Positions 1 through 9,270 of a DNA stretch of 57,102 bases are shown here, in pieces. A program made the translations under genes and the position numbers. The stretch is from Mesorhizobium sp. M7A.F.Ca.US.006.01.1.1 (GTDB taxonomy: Bacteria; Pseudomonadota; Alphaproteobacteria; Rhizobiales; Rhizobiaceae): assembly GCF_003997935.1 (NCBI RefSeq), contig NZ_RZQL01000010.1:1-57102 (forward strand), written 5' to 3'. The notes beneath the pieces were generated by a model. It saw only the letters and a program-made list of their open reading frames with translations, did no database searches and was not told the origin of the DNA. Each line of letters opens with the position of its first letter. Within the stretch, counting starts at the first letter, position 1.

Positions 1-861
1 CACCACCTCGACCTGCGGCTCGGCCTTGAGCGGGTCAAGATCGTCGAAATTGGCGATGCGGCCAAGCATCGGCACCGCCACCTTCAGCGCGCGCGCTTCG
101 CCGGACGCCAGCCGTTCCAGCACCACCGAATCTTCCGAAGGCAGGCGTGCCGCCGCCTTCAGCCACGGAACGACACCGAAACAGCGCCATCCCGTGAATG
201 TCTCGATCGACCTTATGCCGTCGTCGAACAGCGAAACGTCGCCGCGGAACTTGTTGATGAGGTAGCCGACGATCATGCGCCGGTCCTCCTCTGGCAGGAT
301 CAGATGCGTGCCGGCCACGGACGCGATGACGCCGCCGCGATCGATGTCGCCGACCAGCACCACGGGCACATCGGCGCGCGTGGCAAAGCCCATATTGGCG
401 ATGTCGCGGCTGCGAAGGTTGATCTCAGCCGGCGAGCCGGCGCCCTCGACGATGACCAGATCGGCGCCCTCGCCGACCTTGCCCCAGGAGTCCAGCACGG
501 CATCCATCAGCCGGCCCTTCATCGCCTGGTAGTCGCGCGCCCGCGCTTCGCCGAACATTTTGCCCTGCACGATGACCTGCGCGCCGACATCGGTCTGCGG
601 CTTCAGCAGAACCGGGTTCATGTGGACCGATGGCGCCACGCCGCAAGCGATCGCCTGCAGCCATTGCGCGCGGCCGATTTCACCGCCGCCGGCATTGTCG
701 TCGCCCGGAATGTCGGCGACGGCGGCATTGTTCGACATGTTCTGCGGCTTAAACGGCCGCACCTTCAACCCACGCTTCTTTGCCGCACGGCACAGGCCGG
801 CGACCAGCACTGTCTTGCCGACATCGGAACCCGTGCCTTGCAGCATGATCGCTTTGGCCAT
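1..861 (-). CDS. cobQ: Cobyric acid synthase CobQ, N-terminal 287 residues (cut by window edge)
   Basis: The enzyme amidates four carboxylates of adenosylcobyrinate a,c-diamide, using glutamine and ATP, late in cobalamin synthesis. Translated from the ATG at 861 it starts [17 protein letters not shown], the P-loop of the CobQ/CbiA family, followed by [11 protein letters not shown] and, near residues 140-150, [14 protein letters not shown], all typical of cobyric acid synthase. The last visible residues enter the glutamine amidotransferase domain. About 200 of the family's usual 480-490 residues lie outside the window. Its ATG shares one base with the TGA of the upstream cupin gene, so the two are probably translationally coupled. 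B12 supply fits the corrinoid methyltransferases further along. The identification is firm. Confidence 0.93.
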   Translation of the reverse strand, partial: MAKAIMLQGTGSDVGKTVLVAGLCRAAKKRGLKVRPFKPQNMSNNAAVADIPGDDNAGGGEIGRAQWLQAIACGVAPSVHMNPVLLKPQTDVGAQVIVQGKMFGEARARDYQAMKGRLMDAVLDSWGKVGEGADLVIVEGAGSPAEINLRSRDIANMGFATRADVPVVLVGDIDRGGVIASVAGTHLILPEEDRRMIVGYLINKFRGDVSLFDDGIRSIETFTGWRCFGVVPWLKAAARLPSEDSVVLERLASGEARALKVAVPMLGRIANFDDLDPLKAEPQVEVV

Positions 862-1475
862 CAGCCCCTGCCCTGCGCCACGGTTCCGGCAATGTCGGAT
901 TTCTGCGCCAGCGGCCCGCCGCGCCAGATGTACAGCGCCAGCAACGGCTCCTTGCTGGTGTGCATGGCGTGATTGACGTTGGAAGCGTGGTGAACGACCT
1001 CGCCGGCCGTACGCATGCAAAAGCCGCTTTCGCCCATGCGCCATTCGGTACCGCCGGTCAGCGGAATGTAGATTTCCTCCGCAACATGATGGTGGTCGGG
1101 ATAGACGATATCCGGCCCAAGGATCAGCAGGCCGGCGGCGGTCTCGTCATTGGCGAAGTGGCCTCGCGTGCCGAACACTTCCAGCCAGCCGTAATTGTCG
1201 ATGAACTCTTTTCCGAAATCCGCCTCGCCATAGGTCTGCCCCCAGCGGAAATCGTTGCGCCGTTCGGCAAGCAGTTGCACCAGAGGCTTGGCATCTGGCA
1301 GCGCCAGTTCGGCGGCGCGATCGAGATGGCGCAGGCAGGCGAGCGGATGCGGCTCCAGCGTGCGAGCCGGCATGTCCCAGCTGATCCGCGTCACGGCATC
1401 GCGCACCAGGGCGTGATCCACGGACGCAAGGTATGCGTGGAGCCGGCCCAGCAGTTCATCGAATTTTGTCGTCAC
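861..1475 (-). CDS. Cupin protein of the DMSP lyase (DddQ/DddL-like) family
   Basis: This 204-aa protein has an alpha-helical N-terminus and a C-terminal cupin barrel. The cupin metal motif reads [15 protein letters not shown] at about residues 124-138, that is HxxxExY, with a later histidine in NVNHAMH. The same HxxxExY plus distal His arrangement binds metal and supplies the catalytic Tyr in DddQ-type dimethylsulfoniopropionate lyases, and the length (DddQ about 200 aa) fits. No signal peptide is seen, so it should be cytoplasmic. Its stop overlaps the cobQ start. Family membership is well supported. True DMSP cleavage is not, because many terrestrial homologues have unknown substrates and other small-molecule lyase or isomerase activities are possible. 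Confidence 0.72.
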   Translation of the reverse strand: MTTKFDELLGRLHAYLASVDHALVRDAVTRISWDMPARTLEPHPLACLRHLDRAAELALPDAKPLVQLLAERRNDFRWGQTYGEADFGKEFIDNYGWLEVFGTRGHFANDETAAGLLILGPDIVYPDHHHVAEEIYIPLTGGTEWRMGESGFCMRTAGEVVHHASNVNHAMHTSKEPLLALYIWRGGPLAQKSDIAGTVAQGRG

Positions 1476-1580
1476 ATCTTGCTCCGGACATGCATTGATG
1501 CACAGCCGCTCCGCAGAGCGTCGGGTTGCGCGGCGGCATCATTGGTCTAGATTGGTGCGCGCGCAAAGCCAAAAACGACA

Positions 1581-1600
1581 GGCCAGCGAGCTAGCTGGCC
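1581..1600. repeat. Short hairpin in the leader of the acyl-CoA dehydrogenase gene
   Basis: A perfect 7-bp inverted repeat (GGCCAGC / GCTGGCC, 6-nt loop) lies 19 bp before the ATG at 1620 and just upstream of the ribosome-binding site. There is no T-tract, so it is not a terminator. It may be a leader hairpin or an operator. No function can be assigned. Confidence 0.35.
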
Positions 1601-1619
1601 AGCACACAGGGAGCACGCC

Positions 1620-2786
1620 ATGGACGCCGCGGTCGATGCGAGCACCAGCCAATTCGAACTCAACGAGGAGCAGCGCGCCATCCAGGAGATGGCGCAGGCC
1701 TTCGCCGCCGACCGAGTCGCGCCGAATGCGCTCGATTGGGACCGCAACAAGCATTTCCCGGCCGACGTGATCCGCGAGACCGGGCCGCTCGGCCTCGGCG
1801 GCATCTATGTCAGCGACGATGTCGGTGGCTCGGCACTTGGCCGGCTCGACGCCGTGCTGATCTTCGAGGCGCTGTCGCATGCCGATCCGGCCTTTTCGTC
1901 CTTCATCTCGATCCACAACATGGTGGCCTCAATGATCGACCGTTTCGGCAATGACGAACAGCGCCAGCGCTTCCTGCCGAAGCTCACGTCGATGGAATGG
2001 CTGGCGAGCTACTGCCTGACCGAGCCCGGCTCCGGCTCCGACGCCGCGGCGCTGAAAACGCGTGCGGTGAAGAGCGGCGACGACTATGTCCTCAACGGCA
2101 CCAAGCAGTTCATCTCCGGTGCCGGCGACAGCGATGTCTACGCCGTCATGGTGCGCACCGGCGCCGATGGGCCGAAAGGCATTTCCACCATCATCGTGCC
2201 GAAAGACGCGCCAGGTCTTTCCTTCGGCGCCAACGAGCACAAGATGGGCTGGCACATGCAGTCCACCCGCCAGGTCATCTTCGAGGATTGCAAAGTGCCG
2301 GCGGAGAACCTTTTGTCCGGCGAAGGCGCGGGCTTCGGAATTGCCATGGCCGGGCTCGACGGCGGCCGGCTGAACATCGCCGCCTGTTCGCTGGGCGGCG
2401 CGCAGTCGGCGCTCGACAAGGCGCTTTCCTACACCGCCGAGCGCAAGGCCTTCGGCTCGAAGATCAACCAGTTCCAGGCGCTGCAATTCAGGCTGGCCGA
2501 CATGGAGACCGAGCTGCAGGCGGCGCGTATTTTCCTTTATGCCGCCGCCTCGAAACTCGACCGCAAGGCGCCGGATGCCGGCAAATGGTCGGCGATGGCC
2601 AAGCGCTTCGTCACCGACACCGGCTTCAATGTCGCCAACGATGCGCTGCAGCTGCTCGGCGGCTACGGCTACCTGCACGACTACGGCATCGAGAAACTGG
2701 TGCGGGACCTGCGCGTGCACCAGATCCTCGAAGGCACCAACGAGATCATGCGCGTTATCATCGCGCGAGCGCTGATCGGCCGCTGA
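1620..2786 (+). CDS. Acyl-CoA dehydrogenase, isobutyryl-CoA dehydrogenase-like
   Basis: A flavin-dependent alpha,beta-dehydrogenase of acyl-CoA esters, 388 aa, the normal family length. The first family signature YCLTEPGSGSDAAAL lies at about 128-142. The C-terminal signature QLLGGYGYLHDYGIEKLVRD is followed by ILEGTNEIMR, whose Glu is the usual catalytic base position of short/branched-chain acyl-CoA dehydrogenases. The start at 1620 has AGGGAG upstream. 3-Hydroxyisobutyrate dehydrogenase follows after 25 bp, so valine catabolism (isobutyryl-CoA to methacrylyl-CoA) is the best guess for substrate. The family call is firm; the substrate is inferred from the neighbour. Confidence 0.93.
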   Translation: MDAAVDASTSQFELNEEQRAIQEMAQAFAADRVAPNALDWDRNKHFPADVIRETGPLGLGGIYVSDDVGGSALGRLDAVLIFEALSHADPAFSSFISIHNMVASMIDRFGNDEQRQRFLPKLTSMEWLASYCLTEPGSGSDAAALKTRAVKSGDDYVLNGTKQFISGAGDSDVYAVMVRTGADGPKGISTIIVPKDAPGLSFGANEHKMGWHMQSTRQVIFEDCKVPAENLLSGEGAGFGIAMAGLDGGRLNIAACSLGGAQSALDKALSYTAERKAFGSKINQFQALQFRLADMETELQAARIFLYAAASKLDRKAPDAGKWSAMAKRFVTDTGFNVANDALQLLGGYGYLHDYGIEKLVRDLRVHQILEGTNEIMRVIIARALIGR

Positions 2787-2811
2787 CGTTACAAAAATCG
2801 GGAGAGAGACA

Positions 2812-3696
2812 ATGACGACGATCGCCTTCATCGGCCTCGGGAACATGGGCAATCCGATGGCCGCCAATCTGGTCAAGGCGGGGCATACGGTGAACGGTTT
2901 CGACCTCATGCTGGAGAACCTCACCGTCGCCAAAGAACATGGCGTGACGATCATGGCGAATGCCTTGGCCGCGGTGAAGGATGCCGAAATGGTGATCACC
3001 ATGCTGCCTGCGGGCAAGCATGTGCTGTCGGTCTATGAGGACATAGCGCCCAAGGCGAAAAAGGGCGCACTATTCATCGATTCCTCGACCATCGATGTCG
3101 AATCGGCGCGTAAGGCGCACGCCATTGCCGCCAGACACGGCCTGCTGTCGATCGATGCACCGGTCTCAGGCGGCACCGGCGGTGCCGCAGCCGGCACGCT
3201 GACCTTCATGGCCGGAGGCTCCGATGACGCCTTTGCAACTGGCGAGCCGATCCTGAAGGCGATGGCCGGCCGCATCGTCCATTGCGGCGGCGACGGCGCC
3301 GGCCAGGCGGCAAAGATCTGCAACAACATGATCCTCGGCATTTCGATGATCGGTGTCGCCGAAGCCTTCGTCCTGGCCGAAAAACTCGGCCTGTCGCATC
3401 AGGCGCTGTTCGACGTCGCCTCGACCTCCTCCGGCCAGTGCTGGTCCTTGACCACCTACTGCCCGGTGCCCGGGCCGGTGCCGACTTCGCCCGCAAACAG
3501 GGACTACCACCCAGGATTTGCAGCCGCCTTGATGCTGAAAGACCTGAAATTGTCCCAGGAAGCCGCGCAAGGTGCGGGTGCTGTAACGCCGCTCGGTGCC
3601 GAAGCAGCCCAGCTCTATGCCTTGTTCAACGCGCAGGGACATGGCGGCGTCGATTTCTCCGGCATAATTAATTTTCTCAGGGGTAACCCAGCGTAA
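2812..3696 (+). CDS. mmsB: 3-Hydroxyisobutyrate dehydrogenase
   Basis: An NAD-dependent dehydrogenase oxidising 3-hydroxyisobutyrate to methylmalonate semialdehyde in valine breakdown. The 294-aa protein opens with the Rossmann motif FIGLGNMGNPMAANL. It contains the substrate-loop motif DAPVSGGTGGAAAGTL and the catalytic-lysine region GAGQAAKICNNMIL, all diagnostic of the HIBADH family. A strong ribosome-binding site (GGGAGAG) precedes the ATG, and the gene sits 25 bp behind the acyl-CoA dehydrogenase in an evident two-gene operon. An 8-bp direct repeat (GTAACCCA) straddles the stop codon. Confidence 0.93.
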   Translation: MTTIAFIGLGNMGNPMAANLVKAGHTVNGFDLMLENLTVAKEHGVTIMANALAAVKDAEMVITMLPAGKHVLSVYEDIAPKAKKGALFIDSSTIDVESARKAHAIAARHGLLSIDAPVSGGTGGAAAGTLTFMAGGSDDAFATGEPILKAMAGRIVHCGGDGAGQAAKICNNMILGISMIGVAEAFVLAEKLGLSHQALFDVASTSSGQCWSLTTYCPVPGPVPTSPANRDYHPGFAAALMLKDLKLSQEAAQGAGAVTPLGAEAAQLYALFNAQGHGGVDFSGIINFLRGNPA

Positions 3697-4026
3697 CCCA
3701 CAGATTTGGCGGGTTTTCCGATTTCCTTCGGTGGAAAAAATGCAAATTTAGATTTGCTTAAGCTCTCGATAACTCCGCGGTAACGATGTCCCTATAAAAC
3801 GGACTGCGAGGCGGACATATCTCATCCGCCCGGCGCTCCGGATCAGGTCTCGCGTACCGGAGCCCGTAAGTTTCGACAAGTGCTATAAGTTTCGCAAAGT
3901 GTTTGCGTAGCGAAGCGCCATGCGTATCTGGCAAAGCCGCGTTCCCGATGGAGCGCGGTTTTTGCGTTTTGCCCTGCAGCGCGCTTTGAGACATCGATAA
4001 ACCCGGAAACTGTGCGCCGGGATGGC
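3697..4026. other. 330-bp intergenic region, no convincing gene
   Basis: This gap lies between mmsB and the convergent FAD/GcvT gene. A 90-codon minus-strand frame (3758-4030) runs through it, but it opens on the last Met codon of the FAD/GcvT gene and has no recognisable domain, so I do not call it. The base composition is less GC-rich than the flanking genes. A short inverted repeat (CGCAAA/TTTGCG near 3892-3906) and a terminator-like hairpin (3933-3963) are present, so a small RNA is possible but unproven. Confidence 0.4.
3933..3963 (+). terminator. Possible rho-independent terminator
   Basis: A GC-rich stem (CCGCG...CGCGG with an extended TCC/GGA, one mismatch and G-T pairs) is followed by TTTTTG on the plus strand. 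It could end transcripts reading through from mmsB, whose stop is 237 bp upstream. The distance makes the assignment tentative. Confidence 0.35.
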
Positions 4027-6462
4027 TCACATGCGCCCACGGGCGCCTTCCGGATCATAGGGCGAGTCGGCGATCACCTTGGCCGCGCAGCGCTCGCCGA
4101 GGATCGAAACCTCGAGCTCGGTACCGGGCAATCCAAGATCCAGCGGCAGCAGCGCGAGCGCTACGTCATGACCAAAAGTGTAGGAGTAGCCTGCCGAAGT
4201 GACGTGACCGACGAGCGCGCCTTCGCGGTAAACGCACTCGAAGGCGAACGCGCTCGCGCCATCCGTATCGATCGACAGCGTGGCGATCCGGCGTGTCACC
4301 TGCTGCTGTTTTGCGACCAGTGCCGCGCGGCCGATGAAGTCCCCTTTGTCGAGGCTGATGAATCGGTCGAGGCCGCTTTCCCAGGCTGACAATTCGGGGT
4401 TCATGTCGCGATACATAGCGCGGTAAGATTTATCGAGACGAAGCGATTCCAGCGCTTGAAGTCCGACCAGCTTCAGCCCGTGTGCCTCTCCCGATGCCAG
4501 GAGCGCATCCAGCAAATGCCGCTGATAGCAGAGCGGATGATAGAGTTCCCATCCCAGTTCGCCGGAGTAGTTGACGCGCAGCAGCCGCACGTCGCTGGCC
4601 ATGCCGACGGTGCCGGATTGCACGCTGAACCAAGGGAAGGCCTCGTTGGAGAGGTCGATCTCCGTCAGCGGCTGCAATATGTCGCGCGCCTTCGGCCCAA
4701 CCAACGTGAAGCTGCCGCGATCCTCCGTGACGTTGCGCAGATGCACGCTGCCGTCCTTCGGCAACAGCCGGCCGAGATCGTCAAGGTTCCAGCGCTCGGC
4801 GCGCGGCGTCGATATGAGGTAGAACAGGTCGCTCTGCAGCCGCGCCACCACATACTCGGCCTGCACGCCGCCGGTCGGCGTCAGGTGATGGGCAAGAGCG
4901 ACACGACCGGGACGCGGCAGTCTGTTGGCCAGGATTCCGTCGAGCCAGTCCCTTGCGCCCGGACCGCTGACCTCGAGCTTGGTCATGGGGGTCATCTCGA
5001 CCAGCCCTGCGGCCTGGCGGACAGCCTGGACCTCTGCGGCGACGTGGTTCCCTTTGGCGGTCCAGCGCCAGCTGTAGACATTGCGCGCTTCGACACCGGC
5101 AGGCGCAAACCAGCTCGGCATCTCCCAGCCGTTCAACACATCCCATACCGCGCCAAGCTGGCTTAGACGGTCATAGGAAGGGGCCGTTTTCTGCGGTCGC
5201 GCCGCCGGCATGTCCTGGCCTGGATAGTGCTGCGCGGCGTGGGTGCCCCAGGCCTCCCGGACCTTTGCCCGGGTCCAGTTCTTGTTGGCATACTGGCCGA
5301 ACCTGCGGGGATCCAGCTCCGCCGTGTCGATGCTGTTGCCGCCCTCGACGATCCGTTCGGAGAGGTAATAGCCAATCGCACCGCCCCAAAGGATGCCCCC
5401 AGGCACCCCTTCGGCGAGCCAGACATTCTCCAGGCCCCACGCCTGCCCCATCAGCGGCAACTCATCGGCCGTCATCTGGAAAGGTCCTCGCACATTCCGC
5501 TTGATGCCAGCGCGTCCGAGCGCGGGGACCAGTTCGGTCGCGCGCTCCCAGTTCCAGGAGACGGCGTCGAAGTCTTCATCGAGCAGATCGGCGCCGAACC
5601 ATTCCGGGACGCCGTTTTCGGCGAACAGCTTGAGCTGTTCGGTGCGCTCATAGGGACCGAACATCAGCCCGTCCCCCTCTTCGCGCAGATAACCCTCGTA
5701 ACCCTCGTCCCTGAGGATGGGCATCTCCGGAAGACCAAGCCGTTTGCGTTCCACAATTTCGGGAACCGCCTCGGTGATCCAGTACTGATGCAGGATCGGG
5801 ATCGCGGGAATGTCCAGGCCCAGCATGGCGCCTGTCTGGCGTGCGTAATTGCCGGTTGCAAGAATGACGTGTTCACAGACGATGTCACCGCGTGAGGTCT
5901 TGACCCTCCACTCGCCGCTCGGCATGCGCTCGAAACCCACGACCTCGGTATCAAGATGGATCTTCGCGCCGAGGTCGCGTGCTCCCTTGGCCATCGCCTG
6001 GGTGACATCGGCGGGTGCAATGTGGCCGTCATCGGGATGATAGAGGGCGCCCAGCATGCTGTTGTTGTCGAGCAGCGGCCAGATCTCTCGCGCCTCAGCG
6101 GGCGATACGATCCGGGCCCGCACACCCTGGACCTCGGCAACGTCCATATAGCTTCTGTACTCGTCCAGCCTGTCGCGCGTGTTGGCAATGCGCAGTTGCC
6201 CGCATTTGTGCCAGCCGACGTTCTGGCCCGTCTCCGCCTCCAGACCTTCATAGATCTCGATCGACCTGGCGATCATGCGGCCGACATTGCGGCTGCGCGC
6301 GTAAGAGGGGATGAGCCCCGCGGCATGCCATGTCGACCCGGCCGTAAGCTGTGTTCGCTCCAGCAATGCCACATCGGTCCAGCCGCGCTTTGCCAAGCCG
6401 TAGAGAATGCCGGCACCCACACAGCCGCCACCGATCACGACCGCACGAAAGGAACTCACCAT
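4027..6462 (-). CDS. FAD-dependent dehydrogenase fused to GcvT domains (dimethylglycine/sarcosine dehydrogenase family), copy 1
   Basis: An 811-aa protein with an N-terminal DAO-type FAD domain (VVIGGGCVGAGILYGLAKRG, about 8-27), a middle FAO domain, and C-terminal GCV_T and GCV_T_C folate domains. The motif AGSTWHAAGL carries His46 at the position that covalently holds FAD in dimethylglycine and sarcosine dehydrogenases. Such enzymes oxidatively remove an N-methyl group and pass it to THF as 5,10-methylene-THF. The length equals that of the family. The start at 6462 is an ATG without a clear ribosome-binding site. The substrate (dimethylglycine, sarcosine or another methylated amine) cannot be read from sequence. 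It is one of three such genes in the window. Confidence 0.88.
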   Translation of the reverse strand: MVSSFRAVVIGGGCVGAGILYGLAKRGWTDVALLERTQLTAGSTWHAAGLIPSYARSRNVGRMIARSIEIYEGLEAETGQNVGWHKCGQLRIANTRDRLDEYRSYMDVAEVQGVRARIVSPAEAREIWPLLDNNSMLGALYHPDDGHIAPADVTQAMAKGARDLGAKIHLDTEVVGFERMPSGEWRVKTSRGDIVCEHVILATGNYARQTGAMLGLDIPAIPILHQYWITEAVPEIVERKRLGLPEMPILRDEGYEGYLREEGDGLMFGPYERTEQLKLFAENGVPEWFGADLLDEDFDAVSWNWERATELVPALGRAGIKRNVRGPFQMTADELPLMGQAWGLENVWLAEGVPGGILWGGAIGYYLSERIVEGGNSIDTAELDPRRFGQYANKNWTRAKVREAWGTHAAQHYPGQDMPAARPQKTAPSYDRLSQLGAVWDVLNGWEMPSWFAPAGVEARNVYSWRWTAKGNHVAAEVQAVRQAAGLVEMTPMTKLEVSGPGARDWLDGILANRLPRPGRVALAHHLTPTGGVQAEYVVARLQSDLFYLISTPRAERWNLDDLGRLLPKDGSVHLRNVTEDRGSFTLVGPKARDILQPLTEIDLSNEAFPWFSVQSGTVGMASDVRLLRVNYSGELGWELYHPLCYQRHLLDALLASGEAHGLKLVGLQALESLRLDKSYRAMYRDMNPELSAWESGLDRFISLDKGDFIGRAALVAKQQQVTRRIATLSIDTDGASAFAFECVYREGALVGHVTSAGYSYTFGHDVALALLPLDLGLPGTELEVSILGERCAAKVIADSPYDPEGARGRM

Positions 6463-6473
6463 ATGCGCGTGCC

Positions 6474-6558
6474 CTTGTCTGAAATTGCCACCAGCCCACC
6501 TGGACGTACGCGCATACTGTCAGACAGCATCCGGTTTTTCAGCATATTTCCTTGTCTG
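6474..6558. promoter_or_regulatory. Candidate operator region upstream of FAD/GcvT copy 1
   Basis: The 193-bp gap between the FAD/GcvT start (6462) and the end of the Coa1-like gene (6656) contains CTTGTCTG twice in direct orientation (6474-6481 and 6551-6558). Between them is a perfect inverted repeat CTGTC-A-GACAG (6517-6527). The repeated TGTCTG core directly upstream of the gene suggests a regulator site. No regulator is assigned. Confidence 0.35.
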
Positions 6559-6655
6559 GAACGCAGCAGTGGTCACCCGACTGTTGGGCCACAAAGTCGG
6601 CCGAACAGTCAGCTGCCGCACCCGCGTCTAGGCTGCGATCTTGCGTTTTGCCCTG

Positions 6656-7300
6656 CTATATTCCGATTGCCGCATTCGGGATCGGGACGTGATCTTCGTT
6701 GATCAGCACGATCGGTGCATCGGCTCCCTCGACCCTGACGACCAGCAGGCGCAGGCTCCATGTGCCGGCTGTCCGGACAGCGGTCGAATATGCCGTGCCT
6801 TTGCCCTTGGCGCCGTGGAGCGGAATGCCGAACTGGGCGTCGCCGGTCCCATTCGCATTGACGTTGAGATGGCCGCCGACCCAGAAACTGTCGGTCAAAT
6901 CATCACCCAACGCCGCCTTGACGCGGTCGTCGGCGCGAAGTCTTTCCATCGTCATATGATAGGCATCGCTGCCTTTCAGGACGTAGGGAATGCTGCCCAC
7001 CATTGTCGCGCAGCCGCCGATCCCGACCACCCAGACGGCAAGGCCGGCGATTGCCCAATTGCGCTGCGTCTTGCGGAACTGTTCCGCATCACGCCAGGCG
7101 CGGTTCCGCCACGCCCAGCGGCTGCCGCGCGCGCCCAGCACGATGATCATGACGATGTTGACGACCGGGATCAGCGCCAGCAGCGCGATGAAGGTGCTGT
7201 TGCCGATACCCCAGATCCAGTTGAGGAAGAAGGCGCCCCAGTTCCAGCGGTCGAGTTCGGCTGGAATTTCAGCCGGCTGGTTGAGCGGTTGTCCGGCCAT
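6656..7300 (-). CDS. Coa1/Tim21-like membrane protein (cytochrome c oxidase assembly factor family)
   Basis: A 214-aa membrane protein. It has a hydrophobic N-terminal block with a WNWGAFFLNWIWG motif and a segment rich in Ile/Val/Leu, then a basic loop, a second transmembrane segment (NWAIAGLAVWVVGIGG), and a C-terminal soluble domain resembling the Coa1 fold found in many bacterial proteins of unknown role. The start at 7300 is preferred over an in-frame ATG at 7375 because GGGGG lies 5 bp before it. The link to cytochrome oxidase assembly comes only from the family name. No operon partner explains its role. Confidence 0.65.
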   Translation of the reverse strand: MAGQPLNQPAEIPAELDRWNWGAFFLNWIWGIGNSTFIALLALIPVVNIVMIIVLGARGSRWAWRNRAWRDAEQFRKTQRNWAIAGLAVWVVGIGGCATMVGSIPYVLKGSDAYHMTMERLRADDRVKAALGDDLTDSFWVGGHLNVNANGTGDAQFGIPLHGAKGKGTAYSTAVRTAGTWSLRLLVVRVEGADAPIVLINEDHVPIPNAAIGI

Positions 7301-7381
7301 CGTATCCCCCATCGGTAACGTACCGACTGATTCTAGCGCATGCGCTCCTCGATGCGCAAAATCAAAGTTCTGCAACCTCGG

Positions 7382-7747
7382 TCAGGTCTTGTTGGACAGC
7401 CGCCGAAAATTCGCTTTCACGGCACGGCTTGCCGGCTTCAGCGCGGCGCTGATCGAGCGCTCCGCCGCGACACCGTTGAACAGCGATGGCGTGCGGCCGG
7501 AAAAGACTTCCGGCCAGAACCGCGATGCCGATTGCAGGAAAGACATTTGTGCCGCAAACGCGCCTTCGGCCATAGCGGCGGTCTTCTCGTTGACCGCACG
7601 CGCGGTCTCCGTGCTCCATGGCTGGCTGCTCCCGCGATCCATGGCCATCAACGGCAGCCGCATCATCGCCACCAGCGGCGCCAGCATCAGGTCGCCGCCG
7701 ATGCTGGCCGCTTCTTGCGTCCGTCGGCTCTTGCCGGTCTTTCTCAT
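7382..7747 (-). CDS. Conserved hypothetical protein, phasin-like composition
   Basis: A 121-aa basic, alanine-rich and probably helical protein. The central part (NEKTAAMAEGAFAAQ) and the C-terminal half (FNGVAAERSISAALKPASRA) look like helical phasin-type or granule-associated small proteins of rhizobia. No catalytic motif, signal peptide or transmembrane segment is seen. It is tandem with the Coa1-like gene on the same strand. Amino-acid composition favours this frame over the overlapping 142-codon frame. I do not recognise a specific function. Confidence 0.55.
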   Translation of the reverse strand: MRKTGKSRRTQEAASIGGDLMLAPLVAMMRLPLMAMDRGSSQPWSTETARAVNEKTAAMAEGAFAAQMSFLQSASRFWPEVFSGRTPSLFNGVAAERSISAALKPASRAVKANFRRLSNKT

Positions 7748-7842
7748 GGAAACAAACCCCTTGTCGCGGCCGAATCAGCCGCTGCCCCACACACTACGCG
7801 CTTGTGATGGAATTCGTTCCCTCCCCCGCTTCAGCATGGTCT

Positions 7843-7880
7843 CAAGGCTGGGCGCTCCCGCCGAGGAGCGCTCAGCCTTG
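7843..7880 (-). terminator. Long hairpin downstream of the aminotransferase gene
   Basis: A 16-bp stem (CAAGGCTGGGCGCTCC paired to GGAGCGCTCAGCCTTG, one G-T pair) with a 6-nt loop lies 10 bp beyond the aminotransferase stop. It has no T-tract on either strand, so it is a terminator-like or mRNA-stabilising structure rather than a classical intrinsic terminator. Confidence 0.5.
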
Positions 7881-7890
7881 GGGTCGAGTT

Positions 7891-9270
7891 CTACCGCTTG
7901 CGAAGATCGGCTTGCGCCAGATCCAGCGCCTTCGAGATGCGGTCGCAGGCCATATCGATCGTATCACGGGTCCAGATCAGCGGCGGCGACAGGATCATCG
8001 TGTCGCCGGTGGCGCGCAGCATCATGCCATTCGCGATGGCATGATCCCGCACGGTTACCGCCGCACCTCCAGCCGGAAGGAACCGCTCCTTGGTCGCCTT
8101 GTCCTTGACGATCTCGATCGCGCCCATCAGTCCGATCGAACGCACCTCGCCGACCAGATCATGTCCGGCAATGCGCTCCTGCAACGCCTTGGCGAGGTAA
8201 GGGCCGGTGTCGTTCCGGACGCGGTCGACTAGCCCTTCGCGCTCGATGATCTCGAGGTTCTTCAGCGCCACGGCGCAGGCCACCGGGTGCCCGGAATAGG
8301 TGTAGCCATGGTTGAACTCGCCGCCCTTCTCGACCAGCGTCGAGGCGATGCGGTCGCCGACCAGCAACGCCGACAGCGGTTGGTAGCCCGATGTCAGCGC
8401 TTTGGCGGTGGTGATCGTGTCGGGCTCGATGCCCAGCGTCTGGGCGGCGAACCATTCGCCGGTGCGGCCATAGCCGGTGATGACCTCGTCCAGCATCAGC
8501 AGGACATTGTATTTGCGGCAGATGCGCTGCACTTCCGGCCAGTAGCTAGCCGGCGGTATCTTCACGCCGCCCGCCCCCATGACCGGCTCGCCGATAAACG
8601 CGGCAACCTTGTCGGCGCCGGCTTCGAGGATCGCCTCCTCGACAGCCCCGGCCGCGCGCAGGCCGAAATCATGATCGCTCTCGCCAGGCAGCGCCAGTTC
8701 ATAGGCGTAGGGCATCATCACATGGACGATGTTGGGCACCGCCCCGTTGAGCTGCTTGTGCATACCATCCATGCCGCCGAGCGAGGTGCCGGCAACGGTC
8801 GAGCCGTGATAGGCCATCTTGCGCGAGATGATGCGGTTCTTCTCCGGCTGGCCTTCCAGCACCCAATAGTGGCGCACGAGACGCAGTGCCGTGTCGTTGG
8901 CCTCCGAGCCCGACGAACCATAAAACACCTGGTTGACGTGCTTCGGCGCGATCTCCGCCAGCTTCTTGGACAGCAGCACTGGCGTCGGCGTCGAGCATTT
9001 GAAGAAGGAGTTGTAATAAGGCAGCTCCTTCATCTGGGCATAGGCGGCCTCGGCCAGCTCGTCGCGGCCATAGCCGATGTTGACGCACCACAGCCCGGCC
9101 ATGCCGTCGAGGATTTCAGCCCCCTCGGAATCGTAGATGAAAGGGCCGTTGGCATGGGTGATGATGCGCGACCCGGCCCCGCGCATTTCCTTGTGGTCGG
9201 TGAACGGATGCAGATGATACGCGGCGTCGATCTGCTGAAGCTGCTTCAGCGAATAATTCTGATAGGTCAT
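7891..9270 (-). CDS. Class III (omega) aminotransferase
   Basis: A PLP-dependent transaminase of 459 aa, the full family length. The class III signature begins at LLMLDEVITGYGRTGEWF (about 257-274), with the PLP-binding lysine at K290 in TTAKALTSGYQPLS. The cofactor-phosphate motif YGSSGSEANDTA lies near 117-128. Sequence style resembles the putrescine/beta-alanine-pyruvate transaminase branch, which moves an amino group from an omega-amine to pyruvate. The amine donor cannot be fixed from sequence. The gene stands alone, with a hairpin after it and 258 bp of apparently empty sequence before it. Confidence 0.9.
   Translation of the reverse strand: MTYQNYSLKQLQQIDAAYHLHPFTDHKEMRGAGSRIITHANGPFIYDSEGAEILDGMAGLWCVNIGYGRDELAEAAYAQMKELPYYNSFFKCSTPTPVLLSKKLAEIAPKHVNQVFYGSSGSEANDTALRLVRHYWVLEGQPEKNRIISRKMAYHGSTVAGTSLGGMDGMHKQLNGAVPNIVHVMMPYAYELALPGESDHDFGLRAAGAVEEAILEAGADKVAAFIGEPVMGAGGVKIPPASYWPEVQRICRKYNVLLMLDEVITGYGRTGEWFAAQTLGIEPDTITTAKALTSGYQPLSALLVGDRIASTLVEKGGEFNHGYTYSGHPVACAVALKNLEIIEREGLVDRVRNDTGPYLAKALQERIAGHDLVGEVRSIGLMGAIEIVKDKATKERFLPAGGAAVTVRDHAIANGMMLRATGDTMILSPPLIWTRDTIDMACDRISKALDLAQADLRKR

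Noticed and set aside
3758..4030. 90-codon minus-strand frame in the mmsB-FAD/GcvT gap
   Set aside because: It opens on the last Met codon of the FAD/GcvT gene, has no ribosome-binding site or known domain, and its composition is not that of a typical protein here.
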